From assembly GCA_963773315.1 (NCBI GenBank), contig CAVZAF010000009.1, positions 62,001 to 126,000 on the forward strand: DNA of 64,000 nucleotides, in the 5' to 3' direction. The stretch comes from DATKAS01 sp963773315 (GTDB taxonomy: Bacteria > Actinomycetota > Acidimicrobiia > Acidimicrobiales > DATKAS01). Below are positions 62,623 through 64,000 of this stretch, in pieces. Under the pieces are notes generated by a model. It was not told the DNA's origin. It searched no databases and saw only the letters and a list, made by a program, of their open reading frames with translations. A program made the translations under genes and the position numbers. Position 1 is the first letter of the stretch. Each line of letters opens with the position of its first letter.

Positions 62623-64000
62623 ATGGCCAAGGGCAGTGTGCTCACCGCTCAATCCGAGGACTTCCCTCGGTGGTACCAGGACGTCGTCGCGAAGGCGGAG
62701 CTCGCGGACAACGGGCCGGTGCGCGGCACGATGGTCATCCGCCCCTACGGCTTCGCGTTGTGGGAGCGCATGCAGGCCGAGATGGACGCCCGCATCAAGG
62801 CCGCGGGCGCGGCGAACGCGTACTTCCCGCTGTTCATCCCCGAGAGCTACCTGAAGCGTGAGGCCGACCACGTCGAGGGCTTCGCACCCGAGCTCGCGGT
62901 CGTGACCCATGCCGGGGGAGAGGAGCTCGCCGAGCCGGTCGTCGTGCGGCCCACGAGCGAGACCATCGTCAACACCTACTTCTCCAAGTGGGTGCAGAGC
63001 TATCGCGACCTTCCTCTGCTCGTGAACCAGTGGGCGAACGTCGTGCGCTGGGAGCTACGGCCGCGCATCTTCCTCCGCACGACCGAGTTCCTCTGGCAAG
63101 AGGGCCACACCTGCCACGCGACGCAGGAAGAAGCGGCCGCCTATGCCGCGAAGATCCTCTACGACGTCTACGCGGACTTCATGGTGAACGTGCTCGCGAT
63201 CCCGGTGCTGCCCGGTCGCAAGACCGCCCGTGAGCGGTTCCCCGGTGCGATCAACACGTTGACCGTCGAGGCGATGATGGGTGACGGCAAGGCGCTGCAG
63301 ATGGGCACCAGTCACGAGCTCGGCCAGAACTTCGCCAAGGTGTTCGACACGCAGTACTCGTCCGAGTCCGGCTCACTCGAGTACGTGTGGCAGACGTCGT
63401 GGGGCTCGTCGACCCGGATGGTCGGCGGCCTGATCATGTGCCACGGCGACGACGCGGGGCTGCGCGTCCCTCCCCGTCTCGCTCCCATCCAGGTCGTGGT
63501 GCTGCTCATCCGTGGCGACGACGGCGCGGGCGAGGCCGCCGAACGACTCGCCCGCGAGCTCAAAGGCGTCGACGTGCGCACCCAGATCGACACCCGCACC
63601 GACGTGTCGTTCGGTCGCCGGGTCGTGGACTGGGAGCTGAAGGGCGTGCCGGTCAGGGTCGAGGTCGGGCCCCGCGACCTCGCGTCGGGGGTCGTCACAC
63701 TCGCCCGGCGAGACTCGGGCGCCAAGGACACGGTCCCAGTCGCCGAGGCCGCGCCGCGCGTGCTCTCGCTCCTCGAGCACATCCAGGGCGAGCTGCTCGC
63801 GGAGGCCACGGGGCGGCTCGAGGGTCGCACCACCTCGGTCGACACCGTCGACGAGGCCGTCGAAGCCGCGGCGGACGGCTTCGCTCGCCTGCCGTGGTCC
63901 GTGGTCGGTGCCGAGGGCGAGGAACGGATGAGAGCCGACGGCGTGACCGTGCGCTGCCTGCGCCGAGAGGACGGCTCATTGCCCCTCGACGATGCAGAAC
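62623..64000 (+). CDS. proS: Prolyl-tRNA synthetase, archaeal/eukaryotic-like type, 3'-partial
   Basis: Open from ATG 62623 to the window edge (459 residues visible). Class II motifs: VIRPYGFALWERMQAEMDAR (motif 1 region), VVRPTSETIVNTYFSKWVQS, NVVRWELRPRIFLRTTEFLW (motif 2) and GSSTRMVGGLIMCHGDD (motif 3). HTCHATQEEA and the lack of the bacterial editing (INS) insertion place it in the short archaeal/eukaryotic-like class. The anticodon-binding domain starts near residue 290 (LAPIQVVVLLIRGDDGAGEA) and the zinc-binding end is cut off. Confidence 0.95.
   Translation, partial: MAKGSVLTAQSEDFPRWYQDVVAKAELADNGPVRGTMVIRPYGFALWERMQAEMDARIKAAGAANAYFPLFIPESYLKREADHVEGFAPELAVVTHAGGEELAEPVVVRPTSETIVNTYFSKWVQSYRDLPLLVNQWANVVRWELRPRIFLRTTEFLWQEGHTCHATQEEAAAYAAKILYDVYADFMVNVLAIPVLPGRKTARERFPGAINTLTVEAMMGDGKALQMGTSHELGQNFAKVFDTQYSSESGSLEYVWQTSWGSSTRMVGGLIMCHGDDAGLRVPPRLAPIQVVVLLIRGDDGAGEAAERLARELKGVDVRTQIDTRTDVSFGRRVVDWELKGVPVRVEVGPRDLASGVVTLARRDSGAKDTVPVAEAAPRVLSLLEHIQGELLAEATGRLEGRTTSVDTVDEAVEAAADGFARLPWSVVGAEGEERMRADGVTVRCLRREDGSLPLDDAE

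Overview
High-GC actinobacterial chromosome segment, most likely from the class Acidimicrobiia. The assignment rests on strong GC bias at third codon positions, many GTG starts with 1-4 nt gene overlaps, a WhiG-type sigma factor between xerC and rpsB, a PafB/PafC WYL pair, WS/DGAT and RDD proteins, and the order rpsB-tsf-pyrH-frr-cdsA-dxr-rseP-ispG-proS. This is inferred from gene content; no marker tree could be run.

Layout. (1) 1-12.85 kb, chromosomal: a broken Lys/Ala repeat gene, a histidine-utilisation operon (DUF305-hutH-hutU-hutF-hutI), an EEP-family hydrolase, two methyltransferases with a divergent TetR regulator and palindromic operator, a WS/DGAT acyltransferase, and a nonapeptide-repeat protein overlapping an RDD membrane protein. 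(2) 13.1-40.2 kb looks like an accessory island. It is bracketed by a 15-bp direct repeat whose right copy coincides with the last codons of a phytanoyl-CoA dioxygenase gene, and it holds two broken recombinase genes at its left edge. Inside lie (2a) 13.5-33.1 kb, a catabolic cluster (LysR and PaaX regulators, two-component-type flavin monooxygenase, three luciferase-like monooxygenases, Rieske oxygenase, two paralogous VOC proteins, three alpha/beta hydrolases, SDR, maleate isomerase and a Liv-type ABC importer), and (2b) 33.2-39.8 kb, an islet with an mscL remnant, two copies of a 62-nt repeat joined to tRNA-Arg(TCT)-like 3' halves, an IS481-type transposase remnant, a DUF4062-STAND ATPase, a hemerythrin protein, a MarR regulator and two VOC proteins. 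(3) 40.2-64 kb, chromosomal: an operon deoD-ridA-SDR-aldo/keto reductase-phyH, PilZ, modA-pafC-pafB, a CAP lipoprotein, comM-dprA-xerC-whiG, a LytM/lipase fusion, then the rpsB-to-proS housekeeping block.

How it works together. The hut operon takes histidine through urocanate and formiminoglutamate to N-formylglutamate; no HutG is in the window. The cluster in 2a has the parts for uptake, ring oxygenation, ring opening, hydrolysis and conversion of maleate to fumarate, so it probably degrades an aromatic or N-heteroaromatic compound. The substrate cannot be named from sequence. In 2b the STAND ATPase and hemerythrin genes have nearly identical promoter/operator sequences and are probably co-regulated, plausibly by the adjacent MarR.

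Caveat: about twenty apparent single-base frameshifts are spread over otherwise well-conserved genes, inside and outside the island. They look more like assembly indels than real pseudogenes. Joined coordinates are given and each break is noted.
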